From positions 68,196 to 132,195 of the forward strand of contig NZ_KE384360.1 in assembly GCF_000425385.1 (NCBI RefSeq): a stretch of 64,000 nucleotides of DNA, given 5' to 3'. Below are positions 39,844 to 51,776 of the stretch, in pieces. Position 1 is the stretch's first letter; each line of letters opens with the position of its first letter. The position numbers and the translations under genes are program-made. The notes under the pieces are model-generated. The model had not been told where the DNA came from. It was given only the letters and a program-made list of their open reading frames with translations, and made no database searches. Source of the stretch: Pseudoduganella violaceinigra DSM 15887 (GTDB taxonomy: Bacteria; Pseudomonadota; Gammaproteobacteria; Burkholderiales; Burkholderiaceae_D).

Positions 39844-42800
39844 TTATTGCGCGCCGGGCTGCCCGCCTATGCGGAGCTGTTTTGCCTGTCAAACTTTTCA
39901 TTTTTGCATGGCGCCTCCCATTCGGAAGAACTGGTGGAGCGGGCGATCAAGCTCGGCTACAGTGCGCTGGCGATCACGGACGAATGCTCGCTGGCCGGTG
40001 TGGTGCGGGCACACGCGGCGGCCAGGGAGCGTGGCCTGCAATTGCTGATCGGGGCCCATTTCCACCTGACCCATGCCGACGGCAGCCCGGCGCTCTCGCT
40101 GCTGGCGCTGGCCACCAACCGCAATGGCTACGGCAACCTGTCGGAAATGATCACCCTCGGCCGCATGCGCGCCGACAAGGGCAGCTACCAGCTGCACCCC
40201 GACGATTTCGCCCAGCCCCCGCCCGAACGCGAACATTTGCGCGGGCTGCCCGATTGCCTGCTGCTCCTGCTGCCGGAATACCCGGCCGAGGTGGAACGCC
40301 TGCACCGGCAGGCGGCATGGATGGCCGCCACTTTTGGCGAGCGCAGCTGGATCGGCTTGACCATGCTGGGCCGCGCCTTCGATGAGGCGCACGACGCCGC
40401 GATCGAGGAAGTCGCGCTGCAGCATGGCTTGCCGGTGGTCGCTGCCGGCCACGTGTGCATGCACGTGCGTTCGCGCAAGCCCCTGCACGATACCCTCACG
40501 GCGGTGAGGCTGGGCAAACCCGTCCAGGAGTGCGGCTATGCGCTGGGGCAGAACGCCGAGCAGCATCTGCGCTCGCGGCTGCGCCTGGCGAACGTCTACC
40601 CGGCGCCGGTGCTGGCGGAGACCATGCGCATCGCCGGCATGTGCCGTTTCTCGCTGGAGGAGCTGCGCTACGAATATCCGCATGAGCTGATCCCGCCGGG
40701 CCATACGCCGGCCAGTTTCCTGCGCCAGGAAACCTATAAGGGCGCCGAGGGGCGCTACCCGCACGGCATCCCGCCCGCGGTGCAGGCGCAGATCGAGCAG
40801 GAGCTGGAGCTGGTGAAGGCGCTGGAATATGAATACTTCTTCCTGACCGTGTACGACATTGTTCGCTATGCGCGCTCGGTCGGCATCCTGTGCCAGGGGC
40901 GCGGATCGGCCGCCAACTCCGCCGTCTGCTATTGCCTGGGCGTGACCTCGGTCGACCCCATCCGCGGCAACAGCGTCGTAGGGCGCTTCATGTCGATCGA
41001 GCGCAAGGAGCCGCCGGACATCGACGTCGACTTCGAGCACCAGCGGCGCGAAGAGGTGATCCAGTACATCTACGAAAAGTATGGCCGCCACCGTACGGCC
41101 CTGGCGGCCACCGTCATCTGCTACCGCACCAAGAGCGCATTGCGCGACAGCGGCAAGGCGCTCGGCGTGGACCTGGAGATCGTCGAAAAGGTCGCCAAGT
41201 CGCACCGCTGGTTCGACCGCAAGCAGGAATTGATGGAGCGCTTCGCCGAGTGCGGGCTCGATCCCGATTCGCCGGTGGCGCACCAGTGGGCCCACCTGGC
41301 GCTGCAGATGCTCAGCTTCCCGCGCCATTTGTCGCAGCACGTGGGCGGCTTCGTCATTTCGCAGGACAAGCTTTCGCGCCTGGTGCCGATCGAGAACGCT
41401 GCGATGGAGGACCGCAGCGTCATCCAGTGGGACAAGGACGACCTGGAAGAACTGGGCCTGCTGAAAGTGGACGTGCTGGCGCTGGGCATGCTGACTGCCA
41501 TGCGCCGTACTTTCGACCTGATCTCGCAGCGCTATCAACTACCGTTCGGCATGACCAGTGTGCCGCCGGAAGACGACGCGACGTATGACATGATCTGCCA
41601 GGCCGATACCATCGGCGTGTTCCAGATTGAATCGCGCGCGCAAATGAGTATGCTGCCGCGCCTCAAGCCGCGCAGGTTCTACGACCTGGTGATCGAGGTG
41701 GCCATCGTACGGCCCGGCCCGATCCAGGGCGGCATGGTGCACCCATATTTGCAGCGGCGCATGGGGAAGGTGCCGGTCACTTATCCGGATGGGCTCGAGA
41801 AAGCGCTTGGCCGCACCCTGGGCATTCCGATCTTCCAGGAGCAGGTGATGCAGGTGGTGATTGACGGTGCCGGCTTTACGCCGGGCGAAGCGGACCAGCT
41901 GCGGCGTTCGATGGCGGCCTGGAAGCGCAAGGGCGGTTTGGAAAAGTATCAGGAGCGCATTGTCAGCGGCATGATAAAGCGCGGCTTGGGCGAGGAGTTT
42001 GCGCTGCAGATCTGCCAGCAGATCCAGGGCTTCGGCGAATACGGCTTCCCCGAGTCGCATGCGGCGAGTTTTGCGCTGTTGACGTACGCGAGTTCCTGGC
42101 TCAAGTGCCATGAGCCGGCGGCTTTTCTGTGCGCTTTGTTGAATAGCCTGCCGATGGGCTTCTACAGCGCGTCGCAGCTGGTGCAGGACGCGAAGCAGCA
42201 TGGCATCGAAGTGCGGGCAGTGGATGTCACGATCAGCGCCTGGGAATCGTCGCTGGAAGAAGTGGAGGAGGCCGCACCGGCGCCCATGCAGCCGCTTGGG
42301 CGCGATGTGACGCCGGACGAATTCCTTGCGGCGTTGTCGGCCCAGGGCCAGCGCCGGCAAGCCGCCGTGCGGCTGGGCATGTCGCGGCTGTACGGCATGC
42401 GCGGGGACGCGGCTGCGCGCATCATGGCCGCGCGTGCAGTGCGGCCCTTCGCCAGCGTGGCCGACCTGGCGCGGCGCGCCGACCTCAATCGCCACGACCT
42501 CCAGGTGCTGGCCGGCGGCAATGCCTTGCATGCGCTGGCAGGCAACCGCAGGCAGGCGCTGTGGGACGCGGCAGGTGCTGTGCCCGACAAGGACTTGCTG
42601 CGCCCGACCGAAGTGGAAGAGGAAACCCCGCAGCTGGTTCCGCCGACCGAAGGCGAGGAAATCGTCGGCGACTACCGCGCGCAGGGCTTGACGCTGGGGC
42701 GCCATCCGTTGGCGCTGTTGCGGCCGGCGCTCCTGGCCAAGCGTTTCCTGCCGGCCGAGGTGCTCAACACCTTCAGCAACAATCAGCTGGCGCGCGGCGC

Positions 42801-43065
42801 CGGCATCGTCACCGGCCGCCAGCGCCCCGGCACGGCAAAGGGGGTCTTGTTCGTCACCATTGAAGACGAAACCGGCTACGTCAACGTGATCGTCTGGCCC
42901 GACCTGGTGGCGCAATACCGGCGCGAAGTGCTGGGCTCCACGCTGCTTGGGGTGTACGGCGTGTGGCAGCAGGAGGGCATCGTGCGCCACCTGGTGGCGC
43001 GCCGCCTGGTCGACCTGTCGCACCTGCTGGGCCGATTGCCGACCGCCAGCCGTGATTTTCAATGA
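39832..43065 (+). CDS. dnaE2: Error-prone DNA polymerase DnaE2 (ImuC)
   Basis: DnaE2 is the catalytic subunit of the SOS mutagenic polymerase complex with ImuA and ImuB. The 1077-residue C-family polymerase has an N-terminal PHP domain (AELFCLSNFSFLHGASH, YSALAITDECSLAGVV), the polymerase core with PPDIDVDFEHQRREEVIQYI containing the catalytic acidic residues, GAGFTPGEADQLRRSMAAWK, EYGFPESHAASFALLTYAS and a C-terminal OB fold. The likely start ATG 39832 lies in a LexA box; a TTG at 39847 is an alternative. Lipoprotein genes follow after 35 bases and may be co-transcribed. Confidence 0.95.
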   Translation: MGIQLLRAGLPAYAELFCLSNFSFLHGASHSEELVERAIKLGYSALAITDECSLAGVVRAHAAARERGLQLLIGAHFHLTHADGSPALSLLALATNRNGYGNLSEMITLGRMRADKGSYQLHPDDFAQPPPEREHLRGLPDCLLLLLPEYPAEVERLHRQAAWMAATFGERSWIGLTMLGRAFDEAHDAAIEEVALQHGLPVVAAGHVCMHVRSRKPLHDTLTAVRLGKPVQECGYALGQNAEQHLRSRLRLANVYPAPVLAETMRIAGMCRFSLEELRYEYPHELIPPGHTPASFLRQETYKGAEGRYPHGIPPAVQAQIEQELELVKALEYEYFFLTVYDIVRYARSVGILCQGRGSAANSAVCYCLGVTSVDPIRGNSVVGRFMSIERKEPPDIDVDFEHQRREEVIQYIYEKYGRHRTALAATVICYRTKSALRDSGKALGVDLEIVEKVAKSHRWFDRKQELMERFAECGLDPDSPVAHQWAHLALQMLSFPRHLSQHVGGFVISQDKLSRLVPIENAAMEDRSVIQWDKDDLEELGLLKVDVLALGMLTAMRRTFDLISQRYQLPFGMTSVPPEDDATYDMICQADTIGVFQIESRAQMSMLPRLKPRRFYDLVIEVAIVRPGPIQGGMVHPYLQRRMGKVPVTYPDGLEKALGRTLGIPIFQEQVMQVVIDGAGFTPGEADQLRRSMAAWKRKGGLEKYQERIVSGMIKRGLGEEFALQICQQIQGFGEYGFPESHAASFALLTYASSWLKCHEPAAFLCALLNSLPMGFYSASQLVQDAKQHGIEVRAVDVTISAWESSLEEVEEAAPAPMQPLGRDVTPDEFLAALSAQGQRRQAAVRLGMSRLYGMRGDAAARIMAARAVRPFASVADLARRADLNRHDLQVLAGGNALHALAGNRRQALWDAAGAVPDKDLLRPTEVEEETPQLVPPTEGEEIVGDYRAQGLTLGRHPLALLRPALLAKRFLPAEVLNTFSNNQLARGAGIVTGRQRPGTAKGVLFVTIEDETGYVNVIVWPDLVAQYRREVLGSTLLGVYGVWQQEGIVRHLVARRLVDLSHLLGRLPTASRDFQ

Positions 43066-43100
43066 GAATGTGCGCGGGTTCCGGGTGTTACCATGCCGGC

Positions 43101-43991
43101 ATGAATTTAGCTATCAAGAAAATATCGATTTTGCTCCCTGTGGCTGTCCTTGCAACTGCCTGCCAACGCGGCGAAAAAGCTGCCCCGCCATCGGTCATAC
43201 AAGTTAAAACGCCAGTGGCCGCGCCACAGGAAGTGGCCGGAGCACCCGCTGCGCCGGTGGATCCGGAAGAAATCCGCATGATGGAGCTGATGCACGTCAT
43301 CTATGGAACTGCCGCCAATACGCCCTTGATTGTCGATCTGCCGGACTACGACAAGCGCAGCGAAAAGAGCAGCTATCGCATCACCCCTCTCAGCATGCAC
43401 GGCATTGGAACGGACCGCGTGGCCCTGGTGGCGAGCGCGAACTACGCGCACGACGATAATCCCAGTCACGGCCAGCCCGGTTTGTTGAATGCCTATGTGC
43501 TGCAAAAACAGGACGGCAAATGGAAAGTGGAGCGTCGCTTTGAAAACGTCGATGCAATGGGGACGTGGGGCAAGCTGGGCACTGTCGCCTGGGTCGAACT
43601 GGGGCCGGGACAGCCGGGTTTCGTGATCGAGTGGGGCGGGACCTGGCAAGGCAATACCGTCCAGTATATGTCGGTGTTTGATCTCGGCGACCCGAAGCTG
43701 CATGACCTGGCAAAGAAAGTCGGGCTGGTCGGCTCCGATAACGGCGGCGATTGTGACGAGCGGCGACATCGCTGCTGGAGCGTTGAAGGTAAATGGCGCT
43801 TTGAGCGCAAGACGCAGCAACCCTACGACGATCTGGTGTTCGATTTCAGCGGATATACCGAGTCCCGGCCCGAAGATTCCGCCGAAACGGTCGCACGCAC
43901 CCGCACTGAGGTGAGCAACACAGCGCGATACGCATTCCGCAGCGGGGAATACGTCCTTGCCAGCGGCGAACATTCCGTTCCCAATCCGTGA
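43101..43991 (+). CDS. Lipoprotein A of a tandem family
   Basis: The 296-residue protein has a lipoprotein signal (IKKISILLPVAVLATAC; lipobox ATAC). The mature part contains the shared family pattern: MMELMHVIYG, LLNAYVLQKQDGKWKVERR, GTWGKLGTVAW, GQPGFVIEWGGTWQG, then the Cys pair C...CWSVEGKWRFE, YDDLVFDFSGY and the end SGEYVLASGE. No known domain is recognised. It is the first of four related genes (43101-46437) placed directly after dnaE2. Confidence 0.8.
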   Translation: MNLAIKKISILLPVAVLATACQRGEKAAPPSVIQVKTPVAAPQEVAGAPAAPVDPEEIRMMELMHVIYGTAANTPLIVDLPDYDKRSEKSSYRITPLSMHGIGTDRVALVASANYAHDDNPSHGQPGLLNAYVLQKQDGKWKVERRFENVDAMGTWGKLGTVAWVELGPGQPGFVIEWGGTWQGNTVQYMSVFDLGDPKLHDLAKKVGLVGSDNGGDCDERRHRCWSVEGKWRFERKTQQPYDDLVFDFSGYTESRPEDSAETVARTRTEVSNTARYAFRSGEYVLASGEHSVPNP

Positions 43992-43996
43992 AATAT

Positions 43997-44875
43997 ATGA
44001 AACCTGGCCAGACCAAACTGACGCCGCTGCTTGGCGCGGCACTACTCCTCGCTGCCTGCTCCAAACAAGAAGCGCCGCATGCCCCCGCCAAACCTGATCC
44101 TGCGCCAGTGCCAGCGCTTGCGCAAGCCAAGGCCGCTGGCAGCGGCAGCCTGCCGAGCATGATGGACCTGATGCGCGTCGTCTATGGACGCACGGAGGGC
44201 GACCACGTCATCGCCACCTTTCGAAACGAGGAGGCTCCTCTCGTGCGGGAGCGCTTTCGTCTCGAACCAGTCAGCATGCGTGCACTTGGCGCTGACCGTG
44301 TGGCCCTGGTCGCAAATGGGGTTCTTGACGAAATCCGGGATCCGAAATACGAAAATGCCGGTCGCTTGAGCGCCTACCTGTTGCAGAAGCAGGATGGGGA
44401 ATGGACAGTTGAACGCAAGTTCGAGAACGCCTCCAGCTCGGGCACTTTCGGGCAGCTGGGTAACGTCAGCTGGCTGGACCTTGGTGCGGGAAAGCCGGGT
44501 TTCGGCATCGAGAGTACTTATACGCCGGATGGTCTCGAAATACGGCAAATTTCGCTGTTCGACCTGGCCGCTCCACGTATGAGAAATATGTCGATCTTTA
44601 TGCGCTCGCTCGCATCGGACAACGAAAAGATATGTGACGCAGCAAAGCCGGAATGCTGGAGTATCAAAGGGACGTGGCGTTTCGAGCGCCAGCCGCAGCA
44701 GGTATACGACGATGTGGTGGTCGATTACGTCGGCTATGTCGAGACCAGGCCAAACAACGCGCCGGAATCGGAGCCCCGCAGCCGCAGCGAGGTCAATTCC
44801 ACCCTGCGCTATACCTATCGGCATGGCGAATATTATCTGGTCAGCGGCGAGCTGCCGTCGGTGCCGGGGCTTTGA
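43997..44875 (+). CDS. Lipoprotein B of the tandem family
   Basis: This paralogue of lipoprotein A (292 residues) has the lipobox in GAALLLAAC and repeats the core pattern: LMRVVYG, GRLSAYLLQKQDGEWTVERK, GKPGFGIEST, C.....ECWSIKGTWRFE, YDDVVVDYVGY and HGEYYLVSGE. A GTG at 43988 overlaps the previous stop (GTGA) and would add three residues; ATG 43997 gives a cleaner signal peptide. The GGTWQG loop is lost (STYTPDG), so this copy is the most divergent. Confidence 0.78.
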   Translation: MKPGQTKLTPLLGAALLLAACSKQEAPHAPAKPDPAPVPALAQAKAAGSGSLPSMMDLMRVVYGRTEGDHVIATFRNEEAPLVRERFRLEPVSMRALGADRVALVANGVLDEIRDPKYENAGRLSAYLLQKQDGEWTVERKFENASSSGTFGQLGNVSWLDLGAGKPGFGIESTYTPDGLEIRQISLFDLAAPRMRNMSIFMRSLASDNEKICDAAKPECWSIKGTWRFERQPQQVYDDVVVDYVGYVETRPNNAPESEPRSRSEVNSTLRYTYRHGEYYLVSGELPSVPGL

Positions 44876-45533
44876 TGATCGATACGAATAAGCTTGCGCT
44901 GCTTGGCGTGGCGCTGCTCCTCGCGGCATGCGGCAGGAACGAAACACCCCAGCCGGCTGCTGTCAACCCCGCCCCTGCAAAAGCCTCCGCGGCCGTAACG
45001 AAGGCGCCGGCCGCTTCAAATGCCGCCAGCTGCTGAATGCCTACGTACTGCGCCGGCAAGGCGAGCAATGGAAAGTCGAGGCGAGCCATGAAAACATTGC
45101 CTCCCTGGGCTCCTTCGGGCTATTCGGCGAGGTGACGTGGGTCTCGCTGAGAAGCGGGCGGCCAGGTTTCACCGTGCGGCATGGCGGCACCTGGCAAGGC
45201 CAGTCGATCAGCTACCTGTCCGTATTCGGTCTGGCGGATCGCTCCATGCACGACCTGACGAAGGGCGTGCCGGTATTTTCGACCAGCGGCAACTGCGGCA
45301 GCGACAGTCCCTCATGCTGGTCGGTTGAGGGCAAGTGGCAGTTCGAGCAGCGCCAAGGCGCATCGTATGATGACCTGGTGCTGCGCTTCTCCGGGTACGC
45401 TAAAAGTAGTGCCGAGGAGGCACCGGAAAAGTCGTCGCGCGAGGGGAAGACCTTGCGCGGCATGGCACGCTACAAATTCGACGGCAGCCAGTATGTATTG
45501 ATTGAGGGCGAAAATATTGTCCCGGAAATTTGA
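44875..45533 (+). pseudogene. Broken lipoprotein C of the tandem family
   Basis: An ATG at 44875, overlapping the stop of lipoprotein B, opens a normal lipoprotein start (KLALLGVALLLAAC; 53 codons) that runs into a stop at 45034-45036. The rest of the family sequence resumes in another frame from about 45031: LLNAYVLRRQGEQWKVE, GRPGFTVRHGGTWQGQ, CGSDSPSCWSVEGKWQFE, YDDLVLRFSGY, YVLIEGE, ending at 45533. About 85-90 codons present in the intact copies are missing at the junction, so an out-of-frame deletion inactivated it. Confidence 0.82.
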
Positions 45534-45555
45534 GTTGAACCCTACAAGGATTGCG

Positions 45556-46437
45556 ATGAAGAACACGAAAAAGCTGATGCTGCTTGGTGCGGCGTTGATC
45601 CTGTCGGCCTGCGCCAAAAAGGAAGTTCCGCCGGCCGTTGCAGAACCCGTGCCCGCGCAGCCGGTGGCGGCCGAGGCGAAAAAGCGGGTCAGCGCCGAGA
45701 CGGTGCGCATGATGGAGCTGCTGCGCGCGGTGTACGGCAACGAAGGGGCGCACGAGGATTATCTGGTGGCGCAACTGCCGGACCATGAAGAAGGGCACAA
45801 TGCGACAGGATCATATCGCCTTGAACCAGTCGCCATGCACGAACTGCCGGATGGCCGGGTAGCCGTTGTTGCCAACGCCCAGCAGCTGGATGAACAAGGC
45901 GAAGCCATGGCCTACCATGCCACCTCCGGCTTGTTGAGCGCATACATCCTGCGCAAAGACGGCGGCAAATGGACAGTCGAAGCGCGTCACGAAAATATTG
46001 CCGAAGTCGGTTCGAACGGCGTGTTTGGCCAGGTGCAGTGGGTGTCGCTGGGCCAGGGCAAGCCTGGCTTTATGGTGCGGCATGGCGGCACCTGGCAGGG
46101 CGCCTCTGTCGAATTCGTTTCCATCTTTGACCTGGCGGATGGCCCCATGCACGACCTGGCCCACAGCCTGTCGCTGTCATCGGACAATGAGGGCGCCTGC
46201 GGCGAAGAAACCTCGCACTGCTGGTCGATTGAAGGCAAACTGCAGTTCGAGAAGCGCGAAGGCGCTGCGTTCGACGATGTGGTGCTGCGCTTTACCGGGT
46301 TTGAGGAAAACAGGGGCGACGATGCGCCGAAAAATCAGGCGCGCCAGCACGAGGAGCGGAACGGGATGGCGCGCTATAAATTCGACGGCCAAAGCTATGT
46401 GCTGATTGAAGGTGAGAATATTGTCCCGGGCGTTTGA
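45556..46437 (+). CDS. Lipoprotein D of the tandem family
   Basis: The 293-residue product has lipobox LSAC (KLMLLGAALILSAC) and the complete family core: MMELLRAVYG, LLSAYILRKDGGKWTVEA, GQVQWVSLGQGKPGFMVRHG, C....SHCWSIEGKLQFE, FDDVVLRFTGF and QSYVLIEGENIVPG. Its 3' part is very close to the broken copy C, including the last ~28 bases, so C and D are the most recent duplicates. AAGGA precedes ATG 45556. Confidence 0.82.
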   Translation: MKNTKKLMLLGAALILSACAKKEVPPAVAEPVPAQPVAAEAKKRVSAETVRMMELLRAVYGNEGAHEDYLVAQLPDHEEGHNATGSYRLEPVAMHELPDGRVAVVANAQQLDEQGEAMAYHATSGLLSAYILRKDGGKWTVEARHENIAEVGSNGVFGQVQWVSLGQGKPGFMVRHGGTWQGASVEFVSIFDLADGPMHDLAHSLSLSSDNEGACGEETSHCWSIEGKLQFEKREGAAFDDVVLRFTGFEENRGDDAPKNQARQHEERNGMARYKFDGQSYVLIEGENIVPGV

Positions 46438-46897
46438 GGTCCGGCCAGGCGTGCCTGACGACGCAGCTGCGATCAGTGCCCTGATCCTGTCGCTGCAGCC
46501 ATTCCTGACCATCGAACCCGATGGCGCTGGCGCGGAAGAGTTCCTGGTGTCGCTGTCGCCGGACATCATCCGCCGCAATCTGCAGGCCGACAACTATCGC
46601 TACCAGTTGGCCTTCGACGGCGCTACGCTGGCCGGGGTGGTGGCTGTGCGCGACAACGCGCATTTGTTCAGTCTTTATGTGGGATCGGCCTGGCACGGGC
46701 GGGGCGTCGGCAGGCTGCTGTGGGAGGCGGCCCGGGACGCGGCGCTGGCGCGCGGCAACCCGGGCAGCTTCACCGTGAACTCCTCGGCCTTTGCGGAAGG
46801 CCTGTACCTCCACCTGGGCTTCACGGCGACCGGCCCGGTGGCGGAAATGCACGGGATACGCTTTATCCCGATGCGGCTCGACCTGCAGTCCGCCTAG
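46421..46897 (+). CDS. GNAT-family N-acetyltransferase
   Basis: The product (about 159 residues) has the GNAT fold: VRPGVPDDAAAISALI at the N-terminus, AGVVAVRDNAHLFSLYVGS, the acetyl-CoA loop WHGRGVGRLLWEAARDAAL and GLYLHLGFTATG. It overlaps the end of lipoprotein D. The start is uncertain: TTG 46421 follows AAGGTGAG; GTG 46412 or TTG 46406 are alternatives. Substrate unknown; it may be co-translated with lipoprotein D. Confidence 0.82.
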   Translation: MSRAFEVRPGVPDDAAAISALILSLQPFLTIEPDGAGAEEFLVSLSPDIIRRNLQADNYRYQLAFDGATLAGVVAVRDNAHLFSLYVGSAWHGRGVGRLLWEAARDAALARGNPGSFTVNSSAFAEGLYLHLGFTATGPVAEMHGIRFIPMRLDLQSA

Positions 46898-47328
46898 CGC
46901 GAGCTTTGGTCCAGGTGGCTGGGACCGCTGGTGCTGCTGCTGGTGCCGTAGTAGTTGTGCACTTCAGTGGCCCAGCTCTGGTTGGCCATATCCGGCCAAT
47001 GGCTCTTGTCGAAGCCGGGCGCCTGGTCGATGCGCTCCTTCTCGATGTTGAGCGTCATGCGGTGATTGGACGTGTCGAGCGTGAGCGCCTCGAACGGCAC
47101 CGCGAACAGCTTCTCGCCGATGCCCAGCACGCCGCCGGTGGCCATCACCACATAGGCGACATGCCCGGTCTGCATATCGAGCATGATTTCCTTCACCGTG
47201 CCCAGGTGTTCATTCTGCAGGTTGTGGACGTGGTCGCCGATCAGGGTGTCCGCGCCCATCAGGCGGGGACCGGGGCCCTGGTGCCCAGTGTCGACATAGT
47301 TGCCGTACTCGTCGCGGTCAAGACTCAT
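46894..47328 (-). CDS. PRC-barrel protein, copy 2
   Basis: The 144-residue protein is a paralogue of 25317-25826: GPGPRLMGADTLIGDHVHN, GTVKEIMLDMQTGHVAYVVM, GGVLGIGEKLFAVPFEALTL and WPDMANQSWATEVHNYYG match closely; the Ser-rich tail is shorter. A strong CAGGAGGCCACC precedes ATG 47328. It is divergent from pyrG and convergent with the GNAT gene (four-base overlap of ends). Confidence 0.85.
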   Translation of the reverse strand: MSLDRDEYGNYVDTGHQGPGPRLMGADTLIGDHVHNLQNEHLGTVKEIMLDMQTGHVAYVVMATGGVLGIGEKLFAVPFEALTLDTSNHRMTLNIEKERIDQAPGFDKSHWPDMANQSWATEVHNYYGTSSSTSGPSHLDQSSR

Positions 47329-47417
47329 GGTGGCCTCCTGTTGAAATAATGTCATTGTTGCGGCCTGGCGGGGCCCGGGTCTGTTCGGTGCCGCACGCAT
47401 TTGCTTCCAAAATGAGC

Positions 47418-50001
<2,584 letters not shown>

Positions 50002-50010
50002 GTTGTCTGC

Positions 50011-50042
50011 AAAGGGGCCGCAATGTTTTGCGGCCTTTTTTT
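50011..50042 (+). terminator. Intrinsic terminator after kdsA
   Basis: GGCCGCAA (50016-50023) pairs with TTGCGGCC (50028-50035), extended by A-T pairs, followed by seven T residues. It separates pyrG-kdsA from eno, which must therefore have its own promoter in the remaining ~60 bases. Confidence 0.93.
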
Positions 50043-50090
50043 GGTCCTGTCTGTTATCCTTGCAACAATTTTGCCCAGAATTCGCTTTAA

Positions 50091-51389
<1,299 letters not shown>

Positions 51390-51399
51390 TTAAGTACCC

Positions 51400-51428
51400 A
51401 CCGGCCGGGTCTCCCGGCCGGTTCCGTT
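51400..51428 (+). terminator. Hairpin terminator or attenuator between eno and ftsB
   Basis: ACCGGCCGGG (51400-51409) pairs with CCCGGCCGGT (51413-51422) around TCT, followed by a short TTCCGTTTT. The U-tract is imperfect, so some read-through into ftsB is likely. Confidence 0.8.
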
Positions 51429-51436
51429 TTGAGCCA

Positions 51437-51727
51437 ATGCGCCTGATTACCCTCGTTCTTGCCCTGCTGCTGATGCTGATCCAATACCCGCTCTGGTTCG
51501 GGAAGGGCGGCTGGCGGCGCGTGGGAGAGCTGGAAAAAGAAGTCGCGGCTGCGCAGGAAAAGAATGAAGGCCTGCGCCAGCGCAACGCCAAGCTGGCTTC
51601 CGAGGTGAACGACCTGAAAGACGGCACCGGCGCCGTCGAAGAGCGGGCGCGCTTCGAGCTCAGTATGATCAAGCAGAACGAAATCTACGTGCAGATCCTC
51701 GGCAAAGACCAGGCCAAGCCGCGATAA
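51437..51727 (+). CDS. ftsB: Cell-division protein FtsB
   Basis: FtsB is a small bitopic inner-membrane protein that works with FtsL and FtsQ to activate septal peptidoglycan synthesis. The 96-residue product has one membrane helix ([19 protein letters not shown]), a leucine-zipper-like coiled coil ([20 protein letters not shown]) and the family end [19 protein letters not shown]. It ends the conserved pyrG-kdsA-eno-ftsB group. Confidence 0.95.
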   Translation: MRLITLVLALLLMLIQYPLWFGKGGWRRVGELEKEVAAAQEKNEGLRQRNAKLASEVNDLKDGTGAVEERARFELSMIKQNEIYVQILGKDQAKPR

Positions 51728-51776
51728 TTGTCGGGCTCGTGTCCGATTGCCAGACCTGACCCCGACTTTCTGTTGC

